A DNA stretch of 64,000 nt from Chlamydia sp. BM-2023 (GTDB lineage Bacteria; Chlamydiota; Chlamydiia; Chlamydiales; Chlamydiaceae): positions 1,262,251-1,326,250 of the forward strand of contig NZ_CAXIED010000001.1 of NCBI RefSeq assembly GCF_964023145.1, given 5' to 3'. A program made the position numbers and the translations under genes. How positions within the stretch are numbered: the stretch's first letter is position 1; each line of letters begins with the position of its first letter. The notes below the pieces were generated by a model, which worked only from the letters and a program-made list of their open reading frames with translations, searched no databases and had not been told where the DNA came from. Below are positions 36,206 to 45,245 of the stretch, one piece after another.

Positions 36206-37864
36206 ATGTTGAACCCTGTAACATTTTCATCAGGATATGTTCCAAGTATAGCTGAGAGGATGTCCTCACGCCTAGACTCCTATTTTTATTTAGGCGGCGA
36301 ACAGATAAAAGTTTTAGATAAGTCAACGAAATTGGGCTTACGATTCGCCATCCATACTCATGGGCGAAATGTCTCTGTAATTGAGAAGGTATTGAAAATC
36401 CTATCTTGGATTTTCATACCTTTGGTTATTTTTGCTTGGTTATTACACAAGGCGCTCCACACATATTTACACTTTAAATATCCATGCTTATATCTTGATA
36501 CTCCGATATCGAAATATCTTGAGAAAGAGATTGTATATACACTACAAGCCATACATAAAATTAAAAGCTCACAGACCATTCTAACTTCCGATAGGGAAAT
36601 TAAAGGGTGTATACAAGCAGAAGGCATCTTTCTAGACGAATCTGATCAAGAGTCAGAAGAAATTAATGAGGTAATTCAGAATTCCCTTATGGGAAGGTTT
36701 TCTACGGATTTTAAACCGTCTTATAAATTTCATTTTATAAATCCTAGGACCTCTTACGATCGTATTTGCAATGATCTTCATAACTTGATCCACAATGGCA
36801 GGAATCTTATTAATGGGAGCTATCTATCTCGGAATGCTAGCATAGCATCTATAGAAAAACAGTTAGACACTACCTTAGGGATCAAAGCTAAGATCTCTCG
36901 CCTTCCTAAAAAAGAAAATTTTAACCAAGGTCTAAAAGCTACATTTTCTTTCTTGGAGTATCCTGAATATACTTGTATTTTGACCGACGATTCGGTTCGT
37001 CTTAACAAGAAAAATCCTACGCTTGAAGATGAGTATAGGCAAACTGCCATGGCAAAATTTATAAAAAGGACATGTGAAGCAAGACAAGGGGAGGAAACTG
37101 AGAAAAACTCCTACTTATCCTGGCCTAAATATGTTGGTTGTTGCCTGGCCGCTGATGTTGTGATTCTTGATGAAGAGGAGAGCGATAGAAAAATTCTGTC
37201 GACTGACGTTCAGGGTTCTACCTCAACCAATCTCAGCTTATTCTCTTCTCAAGCCTTTGTTCAATGTTATAAGGCTATGAAAAAACATCTTATAGTTCCC
37301 TACAGCCAAGGGAAAGAAGCCGCTTTTACTCTCCAGGAGCGATATAAGTTGATTATGAGTGAATCGGGAAGTTACCTTCCTCTAGATTCTACAGAGAATA
37401 GAAGAAGCGCTATGACGGCCTTTCTAAGACAGGTTCCCCGAGCTTTCCTAAGGGATGTATTATCAGCAATGGACGCTAGCGATGTTGCGTTAGCTCTTCC
37501 ATCGATAGATTATGTAAAGCTTGCTCATGCGATTGATTTAATCCCTATTGTCCTTCCAGGAAAACATATTCTCTCGAACTTTCCCCAAGCAAGTCGCTGC
37601 TCTTCTGATAAAGAATTAAAGTTAGCTCTCATCATTAATTTTATCCAGGAGATCCTAGACAACGAAACTAACGAAGAAGTGTTTATCCCATATAAAAATG
37701 TAGATGAGCAACAAAATCTTTCTACCAACACCCTTTGGGGAGACCTAGCCTATTCACCGGTATCTAGTTTAACCGGCGGAGTGTTATGTCAGTTGGAAAA
37801 AATGCATGTTATCTCAAGCTACACTACGGTGCAGCGTGGTGTCTTCATACGCGTGAATCGTTAA
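36206..37864 (+). CDS. Chlamydia-specific membrane protein (DUF648-like), copy 2
   Basis: A 552-residue paralogue of the preceding gene: RLDSYFYLGGEQIKV at residues 22-36 and the hydrophobic segment at about 61-82 (KVLKILSWIFIPLVIFAWLL) align closely. The middle has diverged and is longer, with an acidic patch (DESDQESEEINEVIQ) near residue 148. The ATG is preceded by TTAGGAGGCC, a strong ribosome site. It converges on the large minus-strand array, with 67 bases between stops. Confidence 0.7.
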   Translation: MLNPVTFSSGYVPSIAERMSSRLDSYFYLGGEQIKVLDKSTKLGLRFAIHTHGRNVSVIEKVLKILSWIFIPLVIFAWLLHKALHTYLHFKYPCLYLDTPISKYLEKEIVYTLQAIHKIKSSQTILTSDREIKGCIQAEGIFLDESDQESEEINEVIQNSLMGRFSTDFKPSYKFHFINPRTSYDRICNDLHNLIHNGRNLINGSYLSRNASIASIEKQLDTTLGIKAKISRLPKKENFNQGLKATFSFLEYPEYTCILTDDSVRLNKKNPTLEDEYRQTAMAKFIKRTCEARQGEETEKNSYLSWPKYVGCCLAADVVILDEEESDRKILSTDVQGSTSTNLSLFSSQAFVQCYKAMKKHLIVPYSQGKEAAFTLQERYKLIMSESGSYLPLDSTENRRSAMTAFLRQVPRAFLRDVLSAMDASDVALALPSIDYVKLAHAIDLIPIVLPGKHILSNFPQASRCSSDKELKLALIINFIQEILDNETNEEVFIPYKNVDEQQNLSTNTLWGDLAYSPVSSLTGGVLCQLEKMHVISSYTTVQRGVFIRVNR

Positions 37865-37931
37865 GCTTACAGTGTTTCTATAGTCTTATCTTATTAGCTG
37901 TAAACTAGGCCTTCCGATTAGGTTCAGCCCT

Positions 37932-38300
37932 TTAAGACTGGGAGGCTTCTGATTCTGTAGAAACTTTTAAAGAGGGCTCTGGATTTTTTATAAGAGCTGG
38001 GGTTTCTTGAGGTTTTACTTCGAGTTTCTTTTTACCTTGAGAAGACTTTATAGATGTCACCAGCGCTACAGAAGCAAGCAATACCAAAGCTACGGCTCCT
38101 AAAACTACAAATGCTGTACCAGCTATAAACAATGCTCCACCGGTGCCTGCAGCAATTCCTAAAGCTCCAATAACAATAAAAAGGACAGAAGTTAGAGCAG
38201 CAACTATCTCTCCAACTGCTACAGATTTTGAGGGTTTTTTAGGCTGTTCAGGAGGGGTGGATAATTTATTATCCGAAACTGTTAAATTTGTACTAACCAT
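37932..38300 (-). CDS. TMH/Inc family, head-only member
   Basis: A 122-residue protein holding only the N-terminal half of the family: SKSVAVGEIV, the two hydrophobic lobes at about 33-80, and KKKLEVKPQE. It stops after a Ser/Glu-rich end. The head is very close to that of the next gene (both have FIVIG/LIVIG, the LGAV stretch and K/R-KLEVK), so it looks like a tandem duplicate that lost its tail. The ATG at 38300 lies in GAGGTTAGTT-ATG and has its own promoter, so it may still be made. Could act as a membrane partner for full-length members. Confidence 0.7.
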   Translation of the reverse strand: MVSTNLTVSDNKLSTPPEQPKKPSKSVAVGEIVAALTSVLFIVIGALGIAAGTGGALFIAGTAFVVLGAVALVLLASVALVTSIKSSQGKKKLEVKPQETPALIKNPEPSLKVSTESEASQS

Positions 38301-38380
38301 AACTAACCTCAACAACAATTAAATTAAGCGCTTTTGTTAATAATCAGATTTTTTAATAAAATAAAAATTATTAATCACTT

Positions 38381-38410
38381 ATAATAAAACAAATCGCAAA
38401 TCATTGTCAA
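38381..38410 (-). promoter_or_regulatory. Promoter of the head-only TMH/Inc gene
   Basis: Minus strand: TTGACA (38405-38410), 18-base spacer, TATTAT (38381-38386). About 80 bases upstream of the start codon. Confidence 0.65.
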
Positions 38411-38433
38411 TTAATAGGGTTTATCAAAATCCT

Positions 38434-39513
38434 TTACCGATTGGGCTGACGGAAGTCAGGTCCGGTATCCTCCTCGGAATAGGCATATATTTCTCGCTCT
38501 TGTTCAGATTTTGCAAAGCTTGGGTCCCCAATACGCCAGCGTATTAGCTTGCAATAGTCATTATACAACAACCGGAACTTATATTCTGGAGTTCCCGGAG
38601 TATAGAATCTAGCTTTGGCGGCATCTTTGGTAGCCTTATCCAGCTTTTCTGAACAATTCTCATGAAAAAATCTTATGAAAATATAGACGGAAGAGGGCAG
38701 GGGCATGGTTCGATGAAAATGATGGTCTTGGGATGCTAGAGCCTCTAAATCCGTCTCCGTATCTTCCAGGTAGTCCTCAGCACGAGAGCAAAGATCCCTT
38801 ACTACAGAATTACCAAGAAGAACAGCCGCCTCCATAGCATTATTAGCATTCTCAAGGAATTTTTCCTTTGCTTGTTTACCTGTAGGGTAGTGGTACTTGT
38901 TATTCGCATCTTTTTTTAAAGAATCGCATAAAATTGAAAATCGCCTCTTACAAAACATATAATATTCTGTCAGCAAAGGTTGGCTGGGGGCGATTATACC
39001 TTCGTTACGCCAAAGAAAGCGCGGCAACCAGTCCATTTCATCCTGATCTAAAATCGAGTGTGTTCTGGCACACACATCTGCTGTTTCTGGGGAAGTAAGG
39101 GGTTTTTCTCCGATTTCAAAATCTTTTGGAGGAGTGGGTTTTTCCTGTGGAGCAGGGTGAACTACAGGTTTTTCCTTGGGTTTTACGGTAAGTTCTTCCT
39201 CAGGAGCAAGTGGAACCTCTTCTAGTTTTACCTCGAGTTTCCTTTTGGCTCGCTTAGCTTGTATAGAGGAAACTAGCATTACAGAGGCAAGCGATACTAA
39301 AAGTACGGCTCCTAAAACTAATCCCACGGCACTAGCAATAAACAGCCCTCCGCTGGCGCCTACAGCGATTCCTACAACTCCAATAACAATCAAAAGAACA
39401 GAAACTATACCTGCAGCCGCCTTTGCAATCTTTGCTGACCGGGAAGGTTTTGTAGATTGTTCTATAGAAATAGGTTTTTCTAAACTCGAAACTTGTAAAT
39501 TTACTTCAGGCAC
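38434..39513 (-). CDS. TMH/Inc family protein, type A
   Basis: I start at the GTG at 39513 (MPEVNLQVSS, 359 residues), because it sits in the family's usual GGTTAATT context; the longer frame has no such site. Lobes at about 28-82, then AKRKLEVKLEE and a linker of KP/EKP repeats (LTVKPKEKPVV). The tail shows FLWRNEGIIAPSQP, FIRFFHENCSEKL, ARFYTPGTPEYKFRLLYNDYC and EEDTGPDFRQP. One of the most complete copies of the type A tail. A TATAAT lies about 55 bases upstream without a clear -35. Confidence 0.85.
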   Translation of the reverse strand: MPEVNLQVSSLEKPISIEQSTKPSRSAKIAKAAAGIVSVLLIVIGVVGIAVGASGGLFIASAVGLVLGAVLLVSLASVMLVSSIQAKRAKRKLEVKLEEVPLAPEEELTVKPKEKPVVHPAPQEKPTPPKDFEIGEKPLTSPETADVCARTHSILDQDEMDWLPRFLWRNEGIIAPSQPLLTEYYMFCKRRFSILCDSLKKDANNKYHYPTGKQAKEKFLENANNAMEAAVLLGNSVVRDLCSRAEDYLEDTETDLEALASQDHHFHRTMPLPSSVYIFIRFFHENCSEKLDKATKDAAKARFYTPGTPEYKFRLLYNDYCKLIRWRIGDPSFAKSEQEREIYAYSEEDTGPDFRQPNR

Positions 39514-39773
39514 AATTAACCACAACGAAAATTAAATAATCTCATTATTTTACGATCTAATTTTCATTATAAACCAGATCTAACCAACATTACATAGTAA
39601 AAATAATAAAAATTACCTCAGATTATTAATCTTACGTAAACATGAGACTAAAGGGAGTTTATAGACCACGACCCGAATTGTTTTTATGTTCCCAGGAAAA
39701 CCTATGTTAACAATTCTTTAAGTTTTAAAGAGATTTTTGGATGTGGGATACTTGAGGGTGTTGTTAAGAAAGG

Positions 39774-40853
39774 CTAACAAGGTTCTTGAAACCCCGGATT
39801 TAGATCTTGATTTGAACACAGGAAAGCATATTCCTCGGAGGGATTTTTTATTTGATTAGGATCTCCGAGATGCCATCGCGCTAATTCACAAAAGCTGTTG
39901 TAAAGTATACGGAAATGACATTCTCTAGTTTCAGGAGTATAAAACAGGGCTTCTCTAGCTGATTGAGCCCTTTCATCAGGGGGATTAACACAATTTATGT
40001 GTAGAAAGCGCATTAGGTAGTAGCTAAAAGGCATTAAGTAGTAGGTATTCCTGTAGCATGCCATTGATGCAGAAATAACTTCTAAGTCGGATCGCACATT
40101 AGGAAAGCGTTCCCGATACCCCTGCAGTTCCTGTAGTGTAAAATAACTTGTAGCAAATGCCAACTGCATGTGTTCCTTAGCAAGACGATTTACTTGTTTC
40201 CATGATCCTCGTCGTGGATAACGCACCTTGTCTCTAGGAGCTGTTCCTATGGCTACCCTTAACTCTCGATTTTTTGCCAGGGTTAAATCATAAAGCATGG
40301 AGAGTTTCTCATTTATAGGGGGGCTTAAAAAGCCTTTTTCCCATGCGTAGTGGCTTACACTACCAGAATGTGTTCGAAGGTATGCTTCTGCAAACTGTAG
40401 AGCTTGTTGCGCTGGAGAAGAAAGAGGCGGGTGAGGCCCTTCCGCAACAGGAACGGTGCTTTCTTTTTGTCCTAATGGTTCCATGTCTATCTGTGAAACT
40501 GAGACGGGACAGTCTGTAGTATTTTCTAGGAGATTTGTAGAATTCTTGTGGTTCTTTAGGTGAAAAGCAGGGTTTTCTTCTAAACGCTCTTTGTGAGCCT
40601 TTTTTCTTAGAATTTCTTTCGAAACTACGAATACAAAAACTAAGAAAAGCAGCCCTAAACCTGTAATTCCGGAAATCAATAAACCTAGACAAGAACCCTG
40701 TGCAAAGCCTTGCGCACCAACAACTGTCAAAATAAGAAAAACAGCTGTAGCAATAGTTCCTGTGATTTTCAGAGCTTTAGAAAAAATTTTCCCTGGGGAT
40801 AGCGGGGAAATTGGAAGAAGTTTGTCCCTTGAAACACATGAATTTATACCCAT
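39774..40853 (-). CDS. TMH/Inc family protein, mosaic of type A and B
   Basis: A 359-residue copy with lobes at about 29-78 and a Lys/Arg/Glu stop-transfer (EILRKKAHKERLEE). Unlike its neighbours it has the type B start of tail (ALQFAEAYLRTHSG, then SPPINEKLSMLYDL and HMQLAFATSYFTLQEL). Its end is type A (LMRFLHINCVNPP, LFYTPETRECHFRILYNSFCELARWHLGDPNQ, NQDLNPGFQEP). It also lacks the GGTTARTT leader (its ATG follows CTCTTTTTGT). This suggests recombination between distant members. Confidence 0.83.
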   Translation of the reverse strand: MGINSCVSRDKLLPISPLSPGKIFSKALKITGTIATAVFLILTVVGAQGFAQGSCLGLLISGITGLGLLFLVFVFVVSKEILRKKAHKERLEENPAFHLKNHKNSTNLLENTTDCPVSVSQIDMEPLGQKESTVPVAEGPHPPLSSPAQQALQFAEAYLRTHSGSVSHYAWEKGFLSPPINEKLSMLYDLTLAKNRELRVAIGTAPRDKVRYPRRGSWKQVNRLAKEHMQLAFATSYFTLQELQGYRERFPNVRSDLEVISASMACYRNTYYLMPFSYYLMRFLHINCVNPPDERAQSAREALFYTPETRECHFRILYNSFCELARWHLGDPNQIKNPSEEYAFLCSNQDLNPGFQEPC

Positions 40854-41332
40854 ACAAAAAGAGAGGTAAAGTAAGTTTATTAGTTAGTGGTAGAAATCCT
40901 TATGTTTTTTCAGGAAATAGTTTAAATCAGTTATTACCCACCACATAGCGGCAACAGAGGCTTCTGCATGGCCATCTTTGCATGTATAGCAAAGGTGCGT
41001 TAGTCCGAGGTGGGATAATGGTATTTCCCATAAGCTTTCCTAGCTGAATGATATTTAAATCTTTCTAAGGGGTTGAGGAGGGGCAAGAGCAATAAATGCG
41101 TGGGCGGATATCTTTACGTGTTTTTAGAAACACGTCTGATGGGTAGTCGGGGTAAAGTATTAAAATGCATGAGGGAGTACGATGCTTCTAAAAGATTTTC
41201 AAAATCTAGCTAAAGCATTTTATTTAGGGGAAAAGTTTTAGTCAATTAATTACTTTCCTCTCCCTGAAGGATTTTTTTTACAGACTAAAACTTGATATGT
41301 TAGGCAAACCTATTTACGAACTCTCAAGAAAA
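40854..41332. other. Long spacer inside the array (479 bases)
   Basis: No coding frame and no family remnant recognisable by eye. It holds a hairpin ACGTGTTT-TTAG-AAACACGT at 41116-41135 and a wider inverted repeat at 41233-41293. Confidence 0.5.
41233..41293. repeat. 11-base perfect inverted repeat
   Basis: AAGTTTTAGTC (41233-41243) and GACTAAAACTT (41283-41293) flank 39 bases that include a run of eight T. It is 40 bases past the stop of the gene at 41333-42418 and may be its terminator in an extended form. Confidence 0.5.
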
Positions 41333-42418
41333 TTACCTTAAGGAACAGACCTTGAGATATTCGGGGATTTGAGAGTTGGGATCCTGAAAGTTGCGATCAT
41401 GATCCTCATTAGAGAATACCAGACGTTTTTGCAGAATAGGGTTGATCTCCCTTTCGTTTATATCGGCGAGATGCCAGCGTGCCCTCTTGCAAAAAGCGTT
41501 ATAAATCACGCGAAGACGATATTCTGGGGTGCCTTCTGTATAAAATCGAGCTTCAGCTGAGTCCTTATCTTCATTGCTAAGATTTTCTTCGCAACGATTA
41601 TGTAAGAATCTTACAAAGCAATAGCTTTCAGGGAGAAGCTGAAATGTTCTCTCAAAACACAGTTGAGGAGAAGACAAAACAGCTAATTCTGAATCTAAAC
41701 CAGTCGAACTGTCAATCCACAAGGGAATATCTAGTAGCGACTGCTCACTACCTGCTGTGGCTACTTCTATAGCTGCAGTGGCGAGCTTAAGAAACTTCTC
41801 TCGAATTTCTGAGGTTCTAGGGTAATAGGGCCGTCCCTGAGGGCTTTCTCCTAGTAACTCTTGAGCTTCCCTCCACAATACTAAGAAAAATGCGTGGAAA
41901 TCAGAGAGTGATTGGGAGAGTGGAGCTATTAGCCCATGAGCATTCCAATCAAATTCTGGGAGATTTTCACTGCCGTAGGCACGTAAAGTCTCTGCAGCTC
42001 GGATTCTAGAGACAAGCGTCAATCGAGAGGGGCGAGATCTTCTCACTACAGGAGGGGAGGCTTCTTCACTTCGAGAGGCATAGGATTGAAGACGTGAAAC
42101 AGATCCTTTTTCCGTGACGGAAATATCTTGTATGTAAGGAGGATGCTCTTCTTTTATTTTTTTCTTTGAACAGTGCTTCATGATTGTGCCTACAAGCATG
42201 AGAACTATAGCGAGGAACCCTAAAGCCGCTCCCAAAGAAAATAACCATATACTAGCATCTCCTACGGCACCAAGTGCTCCAGCAACTATAAAAACAATAG
42301 AAAGAACAATGGAGGCTACTTCAAAAAATGTTAAAGTTGTAGAAGGGGACTTTTTTATATGTTGAGGAGCTGTCCCGGTGATTGTGTTTCTAGAAACTGT
42401 GACAATAGCATTTGTCAT
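41333..42418 (-). CDS. TMH/Inc family protein, type A
   Basis: A 361-residue copy. Lobes at about 28-80, ending in KHCSKKKIKEEHPP. The linker is Ser/Arg-rich rather than acidic (SRSEEASPPVVRRSRPSRLT), which is unusual in the array. Tail: FDWNAHGLIAPLSQ, YPRTSEIREKFLKLATAAIEVATAG, CFVRFLHNRCEENL, ARFYTEGTPEYRLRVIYNAFCKRARWHLADIN. The final segment EDHDRNFQDP replaces the common GPDF. Start ATG follows GGCCTGATT. Confidence 0.84.
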   Translation of the reverse strand: MTNAIVTVSRNTITGTAPQHIKKSPSTTLTFFEVASIVLSIVFIVAGALGAVGDASIWLFSLGAALGFLAIVLMLVGTIMKHCSKKKIKEEHPPYIQDISVTEKGSVSRLQSYASRSEEASPPVVRRSRPSRLTLVSRIRAAETLRAYGSENLPEFDWNAHGLIAPLSQSLSDFHAFFLVLWREAQELLGESPQGRPYYPRTSEIREKFLKLATAAIEVATAGSEQSLLDIPLWIDSSTGLDSELAVLSSPQLCFERTFQLLPESYCFVRFLHNRCEENLSNEDKDSAEARFYTEGTPEYRLRVIYNAFCKRARWHLADINEREINPILQKRLVFSNEDHDRNFQDPNSQIPEYLKVCSLR

Positions 42419-42532
42419 AATCAGGCCTGGTAAAATCTAAAGCTCGCGCATGAAGGCATTCTAGGGAAAGATAGGAATGAAACATAACGCGCAAGGATAG
42501 TAATTATAGAAAAGATTACTGTAAATTAATTA

Positions 42533-43678
42533 TTATAATCTTTGAAAAGAAGAAGGGTTTTGAAACTCGGGATGAACATCTTCTTGAGAATAAATCAGGC
42601 GGTCTTGGTAAGTTGAATCTTCTTCTATATTAAGGTCTCTGAGATACCAGCGTGCTCGGCTACAAAAATCATTATATAGAGTACGAAAATAATGCTGCGG
42701 AGTCCCTGGGGTATAAAATTGAGCTACAGCTTCGCTTTTTTCTTCATCACTAAGGGGTTCTAAGCTGTTTTCATGTAAAAATCTTATTGTGTAATACGCC
42801 CTAGGAAGCATGAAAAAAGTCTTATCTATAAACAGCCCTGGACTAGACAAGACATCAGCCACAGAATTTAACTGGGGCTCTTTACCTATAAAAAATGGGG
42901 TTTCTAGTAATGTTCGTTCACTCACCACTGCGGCAGCTTCGATAGCTCTGATAAAAAGTGAGAATGCCCTCCATTGTTCTTTATCTCCGGAAGGATGACG
43001 TAATTGAACGGGATAATATGATCTTCCTCTAAATTCATTGACGGAGAGTCTCCACCTCCTCATTAGCTCTGAAGCGAACACATACATATCTGTGAATTTT
43101 GGGGATTGTGGAGAGATAAGACAATAGTTATCCCAACTAAACTGTGGCAGTCGTTGAATATCATAAGCCTGCAATGCCTTTTTAGAACGTGTATAGGCAA
43201 TTTTTGTAGCACGTGATAGAGGAGGTATATCCGAGTAATCTATACTAGCGACTACTTCTGGAGCTGTTATTGTAGCCACAGTAGCGGGTTGTTGTGGTTC
43301 TGGTTCCGAAATATCTTCTTTCGCAACAACGGCAGTTAGATCAGCTTGGGGTATCGAAGGTGCTTTCTCTTCGGGAGGAAGGGGGATGTATTCTTCTGCT
43401 GCCATTCTAGCGCAGCACATGGCTATAATAAATTCAGCAAAAATTACTAGAGAAAGCGCCCCGAAAATCCCTCCAGGGATGAATAACCATAAGCTAGCGC
43501 TTCCAGAAATACATAAGGCTCCAATGGTGATAAAAATAATAGAAGCGGCGAGCAAGGCTGCTCCACAAATTTTTAATAACTTATGGGAAATTTTTCCTGA
43601 GCATTCAGGAAACAATATAAAAGAATCTCTCCCAATTAAGGGATCTTTCCCAAGAACTTGCAAACTCTCGCTGACCAT
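42533..43678 (-). CDS. TMH/Inc family protein, type A
   Basis: A 381-residue copy starting at the ATG at 43678 in TTGGTTGGTT-ATG. Lobes at about 35-88. The second lobe ends with FIIAMCCARMAAEE instead of a Lys-rich stop. The linker is Pro/Glu-rich (EPEPQQPATVATITAPE). Tail: FSWDNYCLISPQSP, AFSLFIRAIEAAAVVSERTLL, TIRFLHENSLEPL (the usual Cys is Ser), AQFYTPGTPQHYFRTLYNDFCSRARWYL, SQEDVHPEFQNP. Confidence 0.84.
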   Translation of the reverse strand: MVSESLQVLGKDPLIGRDSFILFPECSGKISHKLLKICGAALLAASIIFITIGALCISGSASLWLFIPGGIFGALSLVIFAEFIIAMCCARMAAEEYIPLPPEEKAPSIPQADLTAVVAKEDISEPEPQQPATVATITAPEVVASIDYSDIPPLSRATKIAYTRSKKALQAYDIQRLPQFSWDNYCLISPQSPKFTDMYVFASELMRRWRLSVNEFRGRSYYPVQLRHPSGDKEQWRAFSLFIRAIEAAAVVSERTLLETPFFIGKEPQLNSVADVLSSPGLFIDKTFFMLPRAYYTIRFLHENSLEPLSDEEKSEAVAQFYTPGTPQHYFRTLYNDFCSRARWYLRDLNIEEDSTYQDRLIYSQEDVHPEFQNPSSFQRL

Positions 43679-43751
43679 AACCAACCAAAATAGGAGCTTA
43701 CCATCCGATAAATCGGCTCTAAAAGGACTTGCCTAGCTACCTTGGCTTGAT

Positions 43752-43780
43752 AGAGTAAATAGTGCTGTCGGCACTGTCAA
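43752..43780 (-). promoter_or_regulatory. Promoter of a TMH/Inc gene
   Basis: Minus strand: TTGACA (43775-43780), 17-base spacer, TACTCT (43752-43757), about 75 bases upstream of the ATG at 43678. The -10 is poor. Confidence 0.5.
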
Positions 43781-43916
43781 TAGTTAACAATGTGGCTATA
43801 GGCTATTTTAAAAATAATATGAGCCTTAGGAATAGCTAACGTTAACACGTTGTTTAAGGTTATGATTTCCATTCCCACGAATAAAAAAGTAATTTTTTTC
43901 GTGGGAATCTTAAAAA

Positions 43917-45047
43917 CTATCCAAGAAGAGGTCCGCGGTCTTCTTCAGAATTAGAGAAGAGTTCTTTTTCCCTATCGTTTTTAGCGACTTCAGGATCTCT
44001 TCCTATACACTCGCGAGCAGTGGTACAGAAATCGTTAAACATCTCACGAAAATGACGCTCGTCATGTTCTCCTCGATAAAACCGAGATTCTGCATTAATT
44101 TGCTCTTCTTCAGTAAGAGTTTGTGAACACTTCGAATGGAGATGCCTTACGAATAAATAAGTATCGGGAAGACTAAAGAAGGTGTACTGGAAATGCCCAT
44201 TTGAGTTGGACAGAATATCAAGGTACGACTCCGTACCAGGGCCACTGTTTAACCATTGGGGAAGTTCTTTTAAAGCTGTTGTGGTAACTAATGCTGCGGC
44301 ATACAATTGTTTCCGAGCTAATTTTAAAAATTCTGCCTTACCTTCTGGAGTATCGGGATAATAGGGTTTACCGTCCTCATCACAGCCTAAAAAAGCTTGC
44401 AAGTTCTTATTAGCTTGTAAAAAGTATCGATAATAGTCGGTAAGCTCTCCGGTTTTAGGTTCTGACAAACCATTATCTTCCCAACTAAATTCTGGCAGCT
44501 TTTCTAAATCACATTCGTTGAAACCTTCTTGGGCACGATTTGCAGCTCCTTGCAAACCCGGAAAAATCAGTATGGGCTCTGGTCCTGTTGAATCAGCGCC
44601 TTGTTGAGATCTCTTTTTCTGAGCCTCAAGTAGGTCTTGAATATTCACTCCGTATTCCCCAGCGATCATCTGCTCAAGTTCGCCCGGATTTTCTACATCT
44701 TCCGGGACTTCTGGATCTTGTTGTGTTTCTGCAAGAAGACGTTCTTGTTCTCTTCTTTCTGCCTGAGCTTTTTCTAATAAAGCTGCGGCCTTCTTTTTAT
44801 CGACAACTCCTTTTACAACTGCGGCTACCATGACTATAGCCAGCACTCCCAAAACTACAGCTCCCGATACCAGCAATCCCAAACTGGCACCTCCGGCAAT
44901 ACCCAAAGCTCCCAATACTAACAGGGCTGTTGCTCCTATACCAGCAAGAGCACCGAAAACCTTTAAAGCTTTGGAAGATTTCCCAGAACGTTGTGGGGGC
45001 AAGGGGCTGTTGGCTCCCTGTGTAACTTGTAAATTTGGACCGACCAT
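43917..45047 (-). CDS. TMH/Inc family protein, type A
   Basis: The ATG at 45047 (MVGPNLQVTQG, 376 residues) sits in CGGTTAATT-ATG; the longer frame adds 13 unlikely residues. Lobes at about 28-80, then KKKAAALLEKAQAERREQERLLAE, which predicts a charged single helix, unusual in the set. Linker acidic (DPEVPEDVENPGELEQ). Tail: FSWEDNGLSEPKTG, YPDTPEGKAEFLKLARKQLYAAALV, FVRHLHSKCSQTL, SRFYRGEHDERHFREMFNDFC (PGTPE box altered to RGEHDE), NSEEDRGPLLG. It ends sooner than its neighbours. Confidence 0.84.
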   Translation of the reverse strand: MVGPNLQVTQGANSPLPPQRSGKSSKALKVFGALAGIGATALLVLGALGIAGGASLGLLVSGAVVLGVLAIVMVAAVVKGVVDKKKAAALLEKAQAERREQERLLAETQQDPEVPEDVENPGELEQMIAGEYGVNIQDLLEAQKKRSQQGADSTGPEPILIFPGLQGAANRAQEGFNECDLEKLPEFSWEDNGLSEPKTGELTDYYRYFLQANKNLQAFLGCDEDGKPYYPDTPEGKAEFLKLARKQLYAAALVTTTALKELPQWLNSGPGTESYLDILSNSNGHFQYTFFSLPDTYLFVRHLHSKCSQTLTEEEQINAESRFYRGEHDERHFREMFNDFCTTARECIGRDPEVAKNDREKELFSNSEEDRGPLLG

Positions 45048-45127
45048 AATTAACCGAAATAAATAAAAAACACAACTAACCAGCAATTTAGTTTCGCTAT
45101 AAAAATAAAATTGCGTGATTTTTTATT

Positions 45128-45157
45128 ATATTAATTATTTTTATAAAAACATGTCAA
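45128..45157 (-). promoter_or_regulatory. Promoter of a TMH/Inc gene
   Basis: Minus strand: TTGACA (45152-45157), 18-base spacer, TAATAT (45128-45133), about 80 bases upstream of the ATG at 45047. Confidence 0.65.
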
Positions 45158-45245
45158 TTCATGGAAAACAAGATAGAACCTAAATGCCACACGCTCTTAG
45201 GCATAACACGATTCTTTTAGAGCACTTAAGAAAAGTAAAAGTTCT

